Positions 1 through 7,664 of a stretch of DNA of 37,163 nt are shown piece after piece (position 1 is the first letter of the stretch; each line of letters begins with the position of its first letter). A model generated the notes under the pieces. The model was not told where the DNA came from and searched no databases. It saw only the letters and a list, made by a program, of their open reading frames with translations. Position numbers and translations under genes: made by a program. Origin of the DNA: Candidatus Aminicenantota bacterium. GTDB taxonomy: Bacteria > Acidobacteriota > Aminicenantia > Aminicenantales > Aminicenantaceae. The stretch covers positions 1 through 37,163 of the forward strand of contig JAGGYH010000063.1 of NCBI GenBank assembly GCA_021162615.1, written 5' to 3'.

Positions 1-59
1 CCATTCTTCGCACTGTGTTCTCGGCTGCTGCGTAACTCCCCCCGTCCGTGGGTCAAACA

Positions 60-188
60 TACTCACAGCTCGGCTTTGCCGAGTTCCCTCAAACACAGCA
101 CTCAGAAGGCTAAATCTTCAATGTCGCTACGTCCACACCTGAATATCAGTATGCTCTCTGCAACCTCGACTTGTGAATAATCCAGGTT
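60..188 (+). repeat. Dispersed repeat, left copy (inverted relative to right end)
   Basis: This stretch reappears as the reverse complement at 37037-37163. The best-matching core is about 83 bp (105-187): it includes GGCTAAATCTTCAATGTCGC, then CCACACCTGAAT, then CAACCTCGACTTGTGAATAA followed by TCCAGGT. The outer part is less similar but keeps a hairpin, here CTCGGC-TTT-GCCGAG (about 69-83), where the right copy has TCCGGC-TTC-GCCGGA. No transposase is linked to it. The sequence at 1-59 may be more of the same element, since the right copy runs off the window. Confidence 0.85.
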
Positions 189-368
189 AACTATAAAGTA
201 CTTTTTTTTAATAAAATCGTCAAGAATGTGAACAGCCATACCCGCAGCTCTAAAAGAAATGAGATAAAGCTGGAAGCGTAAAAATTCCACAAATACTCAT
301 TTCTTATTCTTTAAGCAAATTTTGTGCCAGGTGGCTATAGGGAGAGCGGTCTGGATATCCTTTTTGGG
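189..368. other. Non-coding stretch between repeat and folD promoter
   Basis: This AT-rich stretch has no open frame with a credible start or family. A 62-codon minus-strand frame overlaps it but mostly translates the repeat. I see no RNA gene or operator here. Confidence 0.4.
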
Positions 369-397
369 TTGTCATTCAAAGAGGACACATGTATAAT
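369..397 (+). promoter_or_regulatory. sigma-70-type promoter for folD
   Basis: TTGTCA at 369-374 matches the -35 consensus in five of six positions. TATAAT at 392-397 is a perfect -10 box. The spacer is exactly 17 nt. Transcription would start near 404, giving a short leader that carries the CAGGAGG ribosome-binding site at about 415-421 ahead of the folD ATG. Confidence 0.75.
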
Positions 398-426
398 GAT
401 TTGTAAAATTTATTCAGGAGGACTTT

Positions 427-1341
427 ATGGGAGTTTGGCTTGAGGGCAGTACATTGGCCAAGGAGATCAAAGAAAGAGTCAGGGATGAAGTTTCCAAAAT
501 AAAAGCGGAAAGAAATGAGGTTCCGGGTCTAGCTGCGATTCTGGTTGGAAAGAACAAAGCGTCTCAGGTATATGTGGGGATGAAACAGAAGAATTGCGAA
601 AGGCTGGGCCTTTATTCCGAAGTCCTGACATTTAAAGAGAATTTAGATCCTTCTGAGCTTAAAAAAAAGATAGAAGAATTAAACCACAAGGACCAGATAG
701 ACGGGATTCTTGTACAGGAGCCGTTGCCGCAGGGTTTCAGCAGCCATGAAGTCGCGAAAACGATCCTTCCCGAAAAGGACGTAGATGGTCTTAATCCATG
801 CAGCCTAGGGCATTTATTGAGAGTCGAGAGCGGTCTACGGCCCTGCACTCCATTAGGTATAATGGAGCTTTTAAAATCAAGGAAGATAAGCATAAAAGGG
901 AAGGAGGTTGTGATTATCGGAAGAAGTTTGCTTGTCGGGAAACCTCTTTCCATCATGATGACCAACGCACACGGCACGGTAACGGTTTGTCATTCCAGAA
1001 CAGAGAATCTTCCAAAGGTAGCATCAAGAGCGGATATATTGGTGGCAGCGATTGGGAGAGGAGCGTTTGTGACGCCTGACTTTGTAAAAGAAGGGGCGGT
1101 GGTGATAGATGTGGGGATTAATCACCTGACTGATAAAGCCGAGGCAGCAGAGATGTTCAAAGAGCCTGAAAAAAGGCTTCAGGACATTGATAAAAAAGGG
1201 TATACGCTTATCGGCGATGTGCATCCGAGCGTTATTGACAAAGCTTCTTTTCTTACCCCTGTTCCAGGTGGGGTTGGTCTCCTGACAGTTGCGATGCTTA
1301 TGCATAATACGCTTAAAGCATATAAATTGAGGCGCGGATAG
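427..1341 (+). CDS. folD: Bifunctional methylenetetrahydrofolate dehydrogenase / methenyltetrahydrofolate cyclohydrolase
   Basis: FolD interconverts 5,10-methylene-, methenyl- and 10-formyl-tetrahydrofolate in the cytoplasm, supplying one-carbon units for purines and formyl-Met. The 304-residue length is normal. Visible signatures are ASQVYVGMKQKNC (with the catalytic Tyr and Lys), DGILVQEPLPQG, PEKDVDGLNP, the Rossmann stretch GRSLLVGKPLSIMM followed by the HSRT loop, and the C-terminal PVPGGVGLLTVAML motif. DGILVQEPLP has Glu where most homologues have Leu, a minor deviation. The ATG has a strong SD (CAGGAGG) and a clear promoter at 369-397. It appears to be transcribed alone or with rpmB, which starts 153 nt downstream. 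Confidence 0.97.
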   Translation: MGVWLEGSTLAKEIKERVRDEVSKIKAERNEVPGLAAILVGKNKASQVYVGMKQKNCERLGLYSEVLTFKENLDPSELKKKIEELNHKDQIDGILVQEPLPQGFSSHEVAKTILPEKDVDGLNPCSLGHLLRVESGLRPCTPLGIMELLKSRKISIKGKEVVIIGRSLLVGKPLSIMMTNAHGTVTVCHSRTENLPKVASRADILVAAIGRGAFVTPDFVKEGAVVIDVGINHLTDKAEAAEMFKEPEKRLQDIDKKGYTLIGDVHPSVIDKASFLTPVPGGVGLLTVAMLMHNTLKAYKLRRG

Positions 1342-1385
1342 CTTCTTCACAGAAACGGAAAAAAGGGATGCCTATCCAAAGAGGG

Positions 1386-1414
1386 TTGGGTTTTTAGTGA
1401 ATTTATGTTATATA
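1386..1414 (+). promoter_or_regulatory. Possible promoter for rpmB
   Basis: TTGGGT at 1386-1391 and TATATA at 1409-1414 are separated by 17 nt. The -35 box is poor and the -10 is fair. The site lies in the AT-rich gap between folD and rpmB and is the best candidate there. Confidence 0.3.
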
Positions 1415-1494
1415 TATGCCTTAATTTTTTAGACTTACTTAGAACAGGTCAGGATTATTTATGAATCATCAGGTTATGCAAGAGAGAAAGGAAA

Positions 1495-1686
1495 ATGGCT
1501 AAAGTATGTGAAATTTGCGGAAAAGGTCCTGTTTTCGGAAACAGCGTCAGTCACTCACACAAGGCGACGAAAAAGAAATGGAAACCTAATTTACAGCGCG
1601 TCAAGATAGAGACCGATTCAGGGACAAGAAAAGCGTGGGTTTGCACGAACTGTATACGTTCAGGAAAAGTAGGAAAAGCCGGATAA
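1495..1686 (+). CDS. rpmB: 50S ribosomal protein bL28, zinc-binding (four-Cys) form
   Basis: bL28 is a structural protein of the large ribosomal subunit. The 63-residue product begins MAKVCEICGKGPVFGNSVSH and contains KATKKKWKPNLQRVKI, both typical of bL28. It has two CxxC pairs (CEIC near the N-terminus, CTNC near residue 52), so it is the zinc-ribbon (C+) version rather than the Cys-free paralogue expressed under zinc starvation. The ATG has an AGAAAGGAAA ribosome-binding site. The 3' end faces the rsh gene with only 7 nt between stop codons. Confidence 0.96.
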   Translation: MAKVCEICGKGPVFGNSVSHSHKATKKKWKPNLQRVKIETDSGTRKAWVCTNCIRSGKVGKAG

Positions 1687-1693
1687 GCCTCAA

Positions 1694-3847
1694 TTATAAT
1701 CTTTCCACAGAGAGAACCTCAGGGATTCCCTTTATTTCTGTAATGGCATTTTCCAGCTGTTCTATATTCTTGACGGTCATGCGAAGATTCACTTTGGTTT
1801 TTTTGTCCGGGGAAGGCTCAACGCTGGCTTTCTTTATATTTATCTTCAGGCTTGCGATTTTTGATGTTATTTTTGCCAGCACGCCGGGAGTGTCTACAGA
1901 GGTGATAAAAAGAGAGGCCTCGTAATCACCTTTGGATGATTTATCCCAGGATACATCCACCATCCTCTGTGAGGGAAGGATTTCTTTTTTTACAAGATGG
2001 CACCGGAGGGAGTGAACGGTAATTCCTTTTCCTGAGGTGATATAACCGGTTATTGGTTCCCCATGTACCGGAGAGCAGCATCTCGCTAATTTTATACTTG
2101 AGCTTTCTTTGTTTTTAACTATGATATCTAATTCAGGTTTTTTAGCGACTTTTTTGACTGCTTTTTTTATGAGTGTATCCTTACCTGATTTGAGCTTTCT
2201 GTCAGGATATATCTTTTCTAATAGCCTTTCGTTCAGAACGATCTTTCCTATTCCTACCATTTCGTAAAAGTCTTTGAGAGACTTTATATGAGGGTATGTC
2301 GCTTGTCTTATTTTTTTTAAAAGCTCTTTTCCTTTTAAAAGACTTTCTCTGGTTTTGTGTTTTTTGAGTTGTTTGTTCCAGAGTTTTTTCCCAAGGGAAA
2401 TGTTTTTTATTTGCTCCTGTTTGTTAAGCCATCTCTTTATTTGATGCTGTGCTTTGGAGGTGAAAGCAAAGTTAAGCCAGTTTCTGACGGGTGTTTTCTT
2501 ATCAGATGTGATGATTTCAACTATAGTGCCGGGCTCCAGGACTGTTTTTAGAGGGACCGTCCTTTTGTTTATTATGGCCTTATCAGCATGAAGGCCTATT
2601 TCCGTATGGATTCTGAACGCGAAATCAAGGGCAGTGGCTCCCATAGGAAGAGTTATGACCTTTCCCTTTGGCGTAAAAACATAGACTTCTTCAGGGATCA
2701 GATTTGTCTTTAAGTCTTTTAGAAATTTCCTCGGATCTTTTTGTTCTTTGTAAAGGTCGGCCATCTCCCTCAGCCATTGCAGCCTTTGGTCTTCTTTGAC
2801 TATGGCCTTGGCGTCCGTTTCCTTGTATTTCCAGTGCGCAGCGATGCCGTTTACAGCGATCTCGTGCATCTCGCGTGTTCTTATTTGTATTTCAATAGTA
2901 TGTTTTTTTTTAGTAAGGATGGTTGTGTGAAGGGCCTGATAAAGGTTTGGTTTTGGCATGGAAATGAAGTCGTTGAATCGCGAAGGAAGATGAGTCCAGT
3001 TCTGATGAATAATACCTAGTGCCGCATAGCAGTTACTGGTGGTATTTGTAATAAGCCTTAAGGCCATGAAGTCATAGACCTGTTCGAATTTTATTCCCCG
3101 GCGCTTCATCTTATTGTATATACTGTAAGGTCTCTTAATTCTGGACGACACATCAGCCGGGATGCTGTTCTTTTTCATCAGTTCAATTAGGTCTCTTTCG
3201 ATTTTCTTTAAAGAGCTTTCAGCGTCTTTTTTTTTGGTTTTTATGAGAGAGAGGATCCGGAAGTAGTTTTTTTGATCAACATATTGGAAAGAAAGGTCCT
3301 CAAGCTCTCCTTTTATTCGGCCCATGCCGAGCCTGTTTGCAATAGGGGCGTAGATTTCTATAGTTTCCTGGGCTATCTGTTTTTGTTTTTTATCAGACAG
3401 ATACTTTAAGGTCTTAAGATTGTGTATTCTGTCTGCAAGTTTGATAAAGATGACTCGAAGGTCGTCGGTCATGGCAAGAATTATTTTTCTGATTGTTTCT
3501 GCTCTGATCGTCTCAGGGGAGGATTCTTCAACAAGGCTTATTTTTGTCACTCCCTCCACAAGATGGGCGATCTCTTTGCCAAATATTTTTTTTATGTCCA
3601 GAGCCGTCACATCTGTATCTTCCAGAACGTCATGCAGAAGTGCGGCAGCCAGTGTGGTGGGATCCAGTTTCATGTCCGCCAAAATGTTGGAAACTTCCAG
3701 GGGATGGCTGAGATAGGGTTCTCCGGAAAGCCGGACCTGCCCTTTATGGGATTGGGCGGCAAAAACATAGGCTTTCTGCAGAGGGACCAACTCCTTTTCA
3801 TCATACCATGCGGAGACTTTTTCCAGGATGTCGTTGAATCTAATCAT
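1694..3847 (-). CDS. rsh: Bifunctional (p)ppGpp synthetase/hydrolase, RelA/SpoT homologue (Rsh)
   Basis: Rsh makes and degrades the alarmone (p)ppGpp. The 717 residues show the full long-Rsh architecture. The hydrolase HD domain has H34, H48 and HDVLEDTD (H72, D73, E76, D77), so hydrolase activity is expected. The synthetase region has RIKRPYSIYNKM and PKPNLYQALHT. A TGS domain begins EEVYVFTPKGKVITLPMGAT. A conserved Cys/His zinc-finger region carries LARCCSPVHGEPITGY, and a C-terminal ACT domain contains DTPGVLAKI. It is the only Rsh in the window and looks bifunctional. It is last in the minus-strand fmdB-waaF-gmhB-rsh series, 26 nt after gmhB, with a weak SD, so it may be translated from read-through transcript. 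Confidence 0.95.
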   Translation of the reverse strand: MIRFNDILEKVSAWYDEKELVPLQKAYVFAAQSHKGQVRLSGEPYLSHPLEVSNILADMKLDPTTLAAALLHDVLEDTDVTALDIKKIFGKEIAHLVEGVTKISLVEESSPETIRAETIRKIILAMTDDLRVIFIKLADRIHNLKTLKYLSDKKQKQIAQETIEIYAPIANRLGMGRIKGELEDLSFQYVDQKNYFRILSLIKTKKKDAESSLKKIERDLIELMKKNSIPADVSSRIKRPYSIYNKMKRRGIKFEQVYDFMALRLITNTTSNCYAALGIIHQNWTHLPSRFNDFISMPKPNLYQALHTTILTKKKHTIEIQIRTREMHEIAVNGIAAHWKYKETDAKAIVKEDQRLQWLREMADLYKEQKDPRKFLKDLKTNLIPEEVYVFTPKGKVITLPMGATALDFAFRIHTEIGLHADKAIINKRTVPLKTVLEPGTIVEIITSDKKTPVRNWLNFAFTSKAQHQIKRWLNKQEQIKNISLGKKLWNKQLKKHKTRESLLKGKELLKKIRQATYPHIKSLKDFYEMVGIGKIVLNERLLEKIYPDRKLKSGKDTLIKKAVKKVAKKPELDIIVKNKESSSIKLARCCSPVHGEPITGYITSGKGITVHSLRCHLVKKEILPSQRMVDVSWDKSSKGDYEASLFITSVDTPGVLAKITSKIASLKINIKKASVEPSPDKKTKVNLRMTVKNIEQLENAITEIKGIPEVLSVERL

Positions 3848-3873
3848 TTGTGTTTTATAAAGGATCTAAGAGA

Positions 3874-4461
3874 CTAATCCGCTTTTTCTCTTTCCTTCTT
3901 CTTTAAAATCCAGTTTACAGCATCCAGCAGGTTTTTTGCAATAAAGCCGGGTTTGATTCTCATCTCTTCAAGCCGGGTTCTTGACTGTTCCCCAAAACCT
4001 GTGAGCACAAGAACCGGAGTAGCCTTGATATTTACCCCCAGTAGAATATCTTCGACTTTATCCCCTATGATGTAGGATTCGGGCAGGTTAATGTTTAGCT
4101 TTTCAGCGGCTTTGAGAGCCATCCCGGGATGAGGTTTTCTGCAAAGGCATTCTTTACGATACTCCGGGATAGACGAATCCGAATAATGGGGGCAGTAATA
4201 CACCTGATCAATGCGGGCGGATTTTTTTTGAAAAGATTCTTTCATCCTCTTATGGATCTCATTAAGGGCTTCCTCCTTTATAAGTCCTCTTCCCACTCCT
4301 GATTGATTTGTAATCACTACAGCTAGGAAACCCGCTTTGTTGATTTTCCTGACGGCATCATAACTGTAAGGATAGATTTTTATCCTTTCAAAGGAATCAG
4401 GATAGCCCACATCTTTATTGATAGTGCCGTCTCTATCCAAAAATACCGCCCTTTTTTTCAT
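3874..4461 (-). CDS. gmhB: D-glycero-beta-D-manno-heptose-1,7-bisphosphate 7-phosphatase (HAD family)
   Basis: GmhB removes the C7 phosphate of heptose bisphosphate during ADP-heptose synthesis for LPS core. The 195-residue protein starts MKKRAVFLDRDGTINKDVGY, where DRDGT is the HAD motif I with the nucleophilic and acid/base Asp residues. ITNQSGVGRG is motif II, and YIIGDKVEDI is motif IV. The zinc-loop Cys/His set of the GmhB/HisB-type class is present as CPHY followed by CLCRKPHPGM. Its ATG overlaps the waaF stop by 4 nt (ATGA), implying translational coupling. A histidinol-phosphatase role is possible for this fold, but the heptosyltransferase neighbour argues for heptose. Confidence 0.92.
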   Translation of the reverse strand: MKKRAVFLDRDGTINKDVGYPDSFERIKIYPYSYDAVRKINKAGFLAVVITNQSGVGRGLIKEEALNEIHKRMKESFQKKSARIDQVYYCPHYSDSSIPEYRKECLCRKPHPGMALKAAEKLNINLPESYIIGDKVEDILLGVNIKATPVLVLTGFGEQSRTRLEEMRIKPGFIAKNLLDAVNWILKKKEREKAD

Positions 4462-5465
4462 GACAGGAACCGCTCACATTCTGAGAAAACCTCTTCAGGG
4501 GTTATTTTGAGCATACACTGGTGCTCATAAGGACAGGCTCTATAAGAGCACGGCCAGCACGGCACATCTTTTTTGATGAGTGTATAAGGTTGTTGAAACG
4601 GCTGTGTGGCAGCGGGAACAGTGGGGCCGAACAAAGCAATAACAGGAATACCGAGAGCGTTTGACATATGCATGGGCCCTGAATCATTAGAAACCACAAC
4701 GTCAGCCAGGCTCATAATGGCAGTGAGCATTCTCAAAGATGTCTTTCCGGCAAGATCTACAGGTTTTTTCTTCAAGGAGGCCGTAATGGCAAGGGCAAGC
4801 TCTTTTTCTGCCTTGGAACCTATGATGAGCAGATTAAGAGGAGCCTTTTTTTGAAGCATTTTTGCCAAGGACGCATATTGGGATGCCGGCCATCTTTTTG
4901 CAGGGCCGAAATAAGCGCCCGGATTTAAGATGATGGTCTTTTTTTTGGGTTCGAAACCGAAGGAACGGAGAAAATCGCCTGCCAGAGCTTTTTCTTGCTC
5001 TGTTACAGCGAGCTGCAGTTTAGAGGGATAGGTTTTAAAGCCGAGGCCGGAAAGGATGTTTTGATAATAAAGGACTTGATGGATTTGTGTTCTCAGGTTT
5101 TTATCGGGAATACTCTCTGTGAGTAAAAGCTGCCGTCCGTCTCTTTTGTATCCCCATCTTTTTGGGATTCCGGCCATGGCGAACAGAAGAGCGGAGAGAA
5201 AAGAGTTGGTAAGGAGAAGGCCGGCGTTAAAATCATATTTCTTCAGTTTCTTGGCGGCAGACCTGATGTCTGTCAGATTATTCTGGTCAGGAATAGTAAT
5301 GATTTCGTCCACAAAGTCCAGGTTCATGAAGATATCTTTCACCCAGGTTTTAGCTATGATGGAAATACTTGAGTCAGGGAAATTTGTTTTTAGGCTTTTT
5401 ATAGCAGGGATTGCGAGTACAGAATCCCCTATCCAATTTGGAACGCGAACCGCTATCCGCATCAT
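4458..5465 (-). CDS. waaF: LPS heptosyltransferase II-like, glycosyltransferase family 9
   Basis: GT9 heptosyltransferases add L,D-heptose from ADP-heptose to the inner LPS core at the cytoplasmic face of the inner membrane. The 335-residue protein begins MMRIAVRVPNWIGDSVLAIP and carries the GT9 donor-site motif SNDSGPMHMSNALGIPVIAL followed by FGPT. The Cys-rich end (PCWPCSYRACPYEHQCM) is common in the WaaF subfamily. Two ATG codons are adjacent (5465 and 5462) and neither has an obvious SD, so the start could be either. It overlaps gmhB, and the pair implies a heptose-containing LPS core. Confidence 0.92.
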   Translation of the reverse strand: MMRIAVRVPNWIGDSVLAIPAIKSLKTNFPDSSISIIAKTWVKDIFMNLDFVDEIITIPDQNNLTDIRSAAKKLKKYDFNAGLLLTNSFLSALLFAMAGIPKRWGYKRDGRQLLLTESIPDKNLRTQIHQVLYYQNILSGLGFKTYPSKLQLAVTEQEKALAGDFLRSFGFEPKKKTIILNPGAYFGPAKRWPASQYASLAKMLQKKAPLNLLIIGSKAEKELALAITASLKKKPVDLAGKTSLRMLTAIMSLADVVVSNDSGPMHMSNALGIPVIALFGPTVPAATQPFQQPYTLIKKDVPCWPCSYRACPYEHQCMLKITPEEVFSECERFLS

Positions 5466-5475
5466 ACTGACTATA

Positions 5476-5760
5476 CTATGTTTTTATCTTTTCTGTCTTC
5501 TTGTTGTTCGATATCTCTGTGCTGGTTGAGTCCTTTTTTTTTTGGCCTTTATGGGAGGGGGCTGCATGTAGATTTTCTTTACTCCCGGCATAGTCTGTTA
5601 CATACCAGCCAGAACCTTTGAATTGGAGGGCAGGGGTCGATAACAGTTTTTTTAGGGTTCCCCCACAGTAGGGACATTTTTTGGGACCTTGGTCTCCTAC
5701 CTTCTGTATTTTTTCTATTGTTTTGTGGCATCTTGTGCACTCGTATTCGTACAAAGGCAT
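5476..5760 (-). CDS. FmdB-family zinc-ribbon protein
   Basis: This small protein of about 94 residues starts MPLYEYECTRCHKTIEKIQK and has a second CPYCGG knuckle, the four-Cys zinc ribbon of the FmdB/CxxC-CxxC family. The C-terminal half is Lys/Ser-rich and probably disordered. The family is named after a putative regulator of formamidase genes, but the function in most bacteria is unknown. I place the start at 5760, not the upstream in-frame ATG at 5778: GGAGA lies at good spacing before 5760, and the predicted transcription start is near 5778. It is the first gene of the apparent operon that continues into waaF 10 nt later. Confidence 0.9.
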   Translation of the reverse strand: MPLYEYECTRCHKTIEKIQKVGDQGPKKCPYCGGTLKKLLSTPALQFKGSGWYVTDYAGSKENLHAAPSHKGQKKKDSTSTEISNNKKTEKIKT

Positions 5761-5784
5761 TGTTGTCTCCAAAAACAAAAAACT

Positions 5785-5813
5785 ATTTTAGCAAATAATG
5801 CAGATCTTGTACA
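5785..5813 (-). promoter_or_regulatory. Extended -10 promoter for fmdB-waaF-gmhB-rsh
   Basis: Read on the minus strand, TGTACA (5813-5808) is followed after 17 nt by TAAAAT (5790-5785). TGC immediately precedes the -10, forming an extended -10 element. The predicted start is about 18 nt upstream of the fmdB ATG at 5760. Confidence 0.6.
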
Positions 5814-5915
5814 GTAAAAACAATTAACATAAAGCAAAAACAACTATCAGCAGGCTGCTTTCCGTTCTCTGGCGGTATTGATTTTTTTAGAGAATCTTAA
5901 TAAACTTGAATAGCG

Positions 5916-5942
5916 CCTGGATCATTCACAGGCCAGGTTAAA
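5916..5942 (+). repeat. Short hairpin copy of the dispersed repeat
   Basis: CCTGGATCATTCACAGGCCA followed by GGTTAA matches the end of the right-hand repeat (CCTGGATTATTCACAAGTCG then AGGTT at 37038-37062). Here CCTGG/CCAGG form a clean stem around a loop containing ATTCACA. It lies just before the MEMO-AMMECR1 start, so it would sit in that gene's leader. Confidence 0.5.
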
Positions 5943-5948
5943 TATAAA

Positions 5949-7382
5949 ATGAAAAATAAAGCATCAGCATTCCTTCTCTTTTTTATTCTTGTGCTCAGTC
6001 CCTTAAGAGCGCAGGGAATCAGAAAGCCTGTATGGGCAGGACAATTTTACAGTGCGAGTCCTCAGGAGCTGTCAAAACAGATCAAGCACTGGCTGGACGA
6101 GGCTGACTATAAACCTCAGTACGGTTATCAACTCAAGGCTCTCATTGTCCCGCATGCCGGTTATATGTATTCAGGGAAGGTTGCAGCCCATGCCTATAAA
6201 CAAGTATTGGGGCAAGAATTCGATGCGGTTGTCATCATTGGGCCGAGTCATCATTTTGGTTTTAGAGGTTGTTCTATCTATCTGAAGGGAGGGTATGTTT
6301 CCCCTTTTGGGACTGTGAACGTGGACCAGGTCTTATCCAGGGAACTGTCAAGAGCTACAGGATTTGGATTTATCCCTGAGGCCCATGCGAAAGAGCATGC
6401 CATAGAAGTGCAGATCCCGTTTATACAGCAGACTATTCCTGATACGAAAATAATCCCTGTTGTAATGGGAATCCCGTCTAGGGATCTGATAGGCAGATTA
6501 GTGAAAGGGATTATGGATATAGCCTTGAAGAGTAAGATTCTCGTCATTGTTTCTACGGACATGTCACATTATCTACCCAAGGAGCAGGCAAACAAAAAGG
6601 ACAGAGACACAATCGATTTGATTGTTTCCAGAAACATCAAGGAGCTGGAAAACAGGCTTTTAAATAGAGAGAACATCCTGTGCGGGGGTGCCGGGGTCGT
6701 CACCTCTCTCCAATATGCTATGGATCTGGGAGAAACTCTTGTGGATATCCTTTGTTATGACGATTCCTCTTCTGCAGGCGGACCGGAATCTCAGGTAGTT
6801 GGTTATATGGCTGCAGCAGTGTATGCAAAAGAAGAAGCGGATGAGTTTGTCCTGTCTCACAGTGAAAAAGATGAGCTTTTAAGGATAGCCCGGACAGCCA
6901 TCCAGAGCTATGTGAAAGAAAAGAGGATAGTCTGCCCTGAACCTCACAGCTCTCAGCTGTACGCAAAGAGAGGCGCCTTTGTGACATTGGAAAAGAGAGG
7001 AAGGCTAAGAGGGTGTATAGGATTCATAGAACCTGTGGGGCCTCTCTACAAAACCGTTGCCCAGGCAGCTGTATATGCAGCATGCAGAGATGCGAGATTC
7101 CCACCTCTGTCCCCTTCAGAACTTGCAGGTTTGGAGATAGAAATATCCGTGCTGACAATTCCCAGAAAAATCGATGATATTTCAGAGATCGAGGTCGGAA
7201 GGCATGGCCTCATCATAGCAAAAGGCCCGAGGGAAGGGCTTTTGCTGCCTCAGGTCGCCACAGAGAACAGCTGGTCCAGGACAGAGTTTCTTGAGCAGAC
7301 ATGCCTGAAGGCAGGGCTTCCGAAGGAAGTATGGAAGACGAACGTGGACATCTATATCTTTGAAGCCATTGTTTTTCATTGA
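5949..7382 (+). CDS. AmmeMemoRadiSam system proteins B and A fused (MEMO1-like + AMMECR1), with signal peptide
   Basis: The 477-residue protein joins two domains often encoded separately. Residues 1-22 are a hydrophobic signal-like segment (MKNKASAFLLFFILVLSPLR then AQG). Residues from about 25 to 285 are a MEMO1-like domain with PHAGYMYSG, GPSHHFGF and LCGGAGV, which hold the His, His and Cys of the family's metal site. Residues from about 300 to 477 are an AMMECR1 domain with the hallmark LRGCIGFIEP and CRDARFPPLSP. The two families co-occur with a radical SAM protein in the AmmeMemoRadiSam set, and that third member is not in the window. The biochemical role is unresolved. The N-terminal export signal is unusual and implies a periplasmic location, if it is real. 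Confidence 0.9.
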   Translation: MKNKASAFLLFFILVLSPLRAQGIRKPVWAGQFYSASPQELSKQIKHWLDEADYKPQYGYQLKALIVPHAGYMYSGKVAAHAYKQVLGQEFDAVVIIGPSHHFGFRGCSIYLKGGYVSPFGTVNVDQVLSRELSRATGFGFIPEAHAKEHAIEVQIPFIQQTIPDTKIIPVVMGIPSRDLIGRLVKGIMDIALKSKILVIVSTDMSHYLPKEQANKKDRDTIDLIVSRNIKELENRLLNRENILCGGAGVVTSLQYAMDLGETLVDILCYDDSSSAGGPESQVVGYMAAAVYAKEEADEFVLSHSEKDELLRIARTAIQSYVKEKRIVCPEPHSSQLYAKRGAFVTLEKRGRLRGCIGFIEPVGPLYKTVAQAAVYAACRDARFPPLSPSELAGLEIEISVLTIPRKIDDISEIEVGRHGLIIAKGPREGLLLPQVATENSWSRTEFLEQTCLKAGLPKEVWKTNVDIYIFEAIVFH

Positions 7383-7404
7383 TTAAAAATCGGGATGAAC
7401 AGGG

Positions 7405-7433
7405 TTGACTTTTTTTACGATTTAGTTAAGAAT
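7405..7433 (+). promoter_or_regulatory. Possible promoter for the small membrane gene cluster
   Basis: TTGACT (7405-7410) is a five-of-six -35 box, followed after 17 nt by AAGAAT (four of six to the -10 consensus). It lies between the MEMO-AMMECR1 stop and the 44-residue gene. Confidence 0.35.
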
Positions 7434-7464
7434 CTAAAGGGAACGAGATTAAGGTATAAGGACG

Positions 7465-7599
7465 ATGAAAAATATTTTTAAATCATTTTTCACTCTTCTT
7501 CTTGCATCATCAGCGTTTTTTATTGGTTTTTATTTGGGAAAGGAAAAAATCATATCTAAAATACCTGACTTCCAGGAAGAGATAGAGGAAAAAGGTTGA
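7465..7599 (+). CDS. Small single-pass membrane protein (44 residues), unknown
   Basis: The frame begins MKNIFKSFFTLLLASSAFFI and ends EEIEEKG. It has a basic N-terminus, one hydrophobic stretch from about residue 7 to 24, and a charged acidic/basic tail, so it would be an inner-membrane protein with a short soluble tail. A purine-rich AAGGTATAAGGA stretch precedes the ATG. No family is recognisable. It sits between the MEMO-AMMECR1 fusion and another one-TM protein, with a possible promoter upstream and a hairpin directly downstream. The short length makes coding status uncertain, but SD, TM segment and context all agree. Confidence 0.55.
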   Translation: MKNIFKSFFTLLLASSAFFIGFYLGKEKIISKIPDFQEEIEEKG

Positions 7600-7611
7600 T
7601 GTAGATCCAGG

Positions 7612-7645
7612 CAGGTTCTTGATTTAAATAAGACCTGGCTTTTCA
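7612..7645 (+). terminator. Possible hairpin terminator/attenuator
   Basis: CAGGTTCTT (7612-7620) pairs with AAGACCTG (7630-7637), with one bulged T and a 9-nt AT-rich loop, followed by GCTTTTC. The stem is good but the T-run is short, so termination would be partial at best. Confidence 0.35.
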
Positions 7646-7664
7646 ATCAATAAAAAAAAACAAA

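Noticed and set aside
102-290. 62-codon minus-strand frame at the left end
   Set aside because: Its C-terminal half is a translation of the repeat element and there is no SD or recognisable domain.
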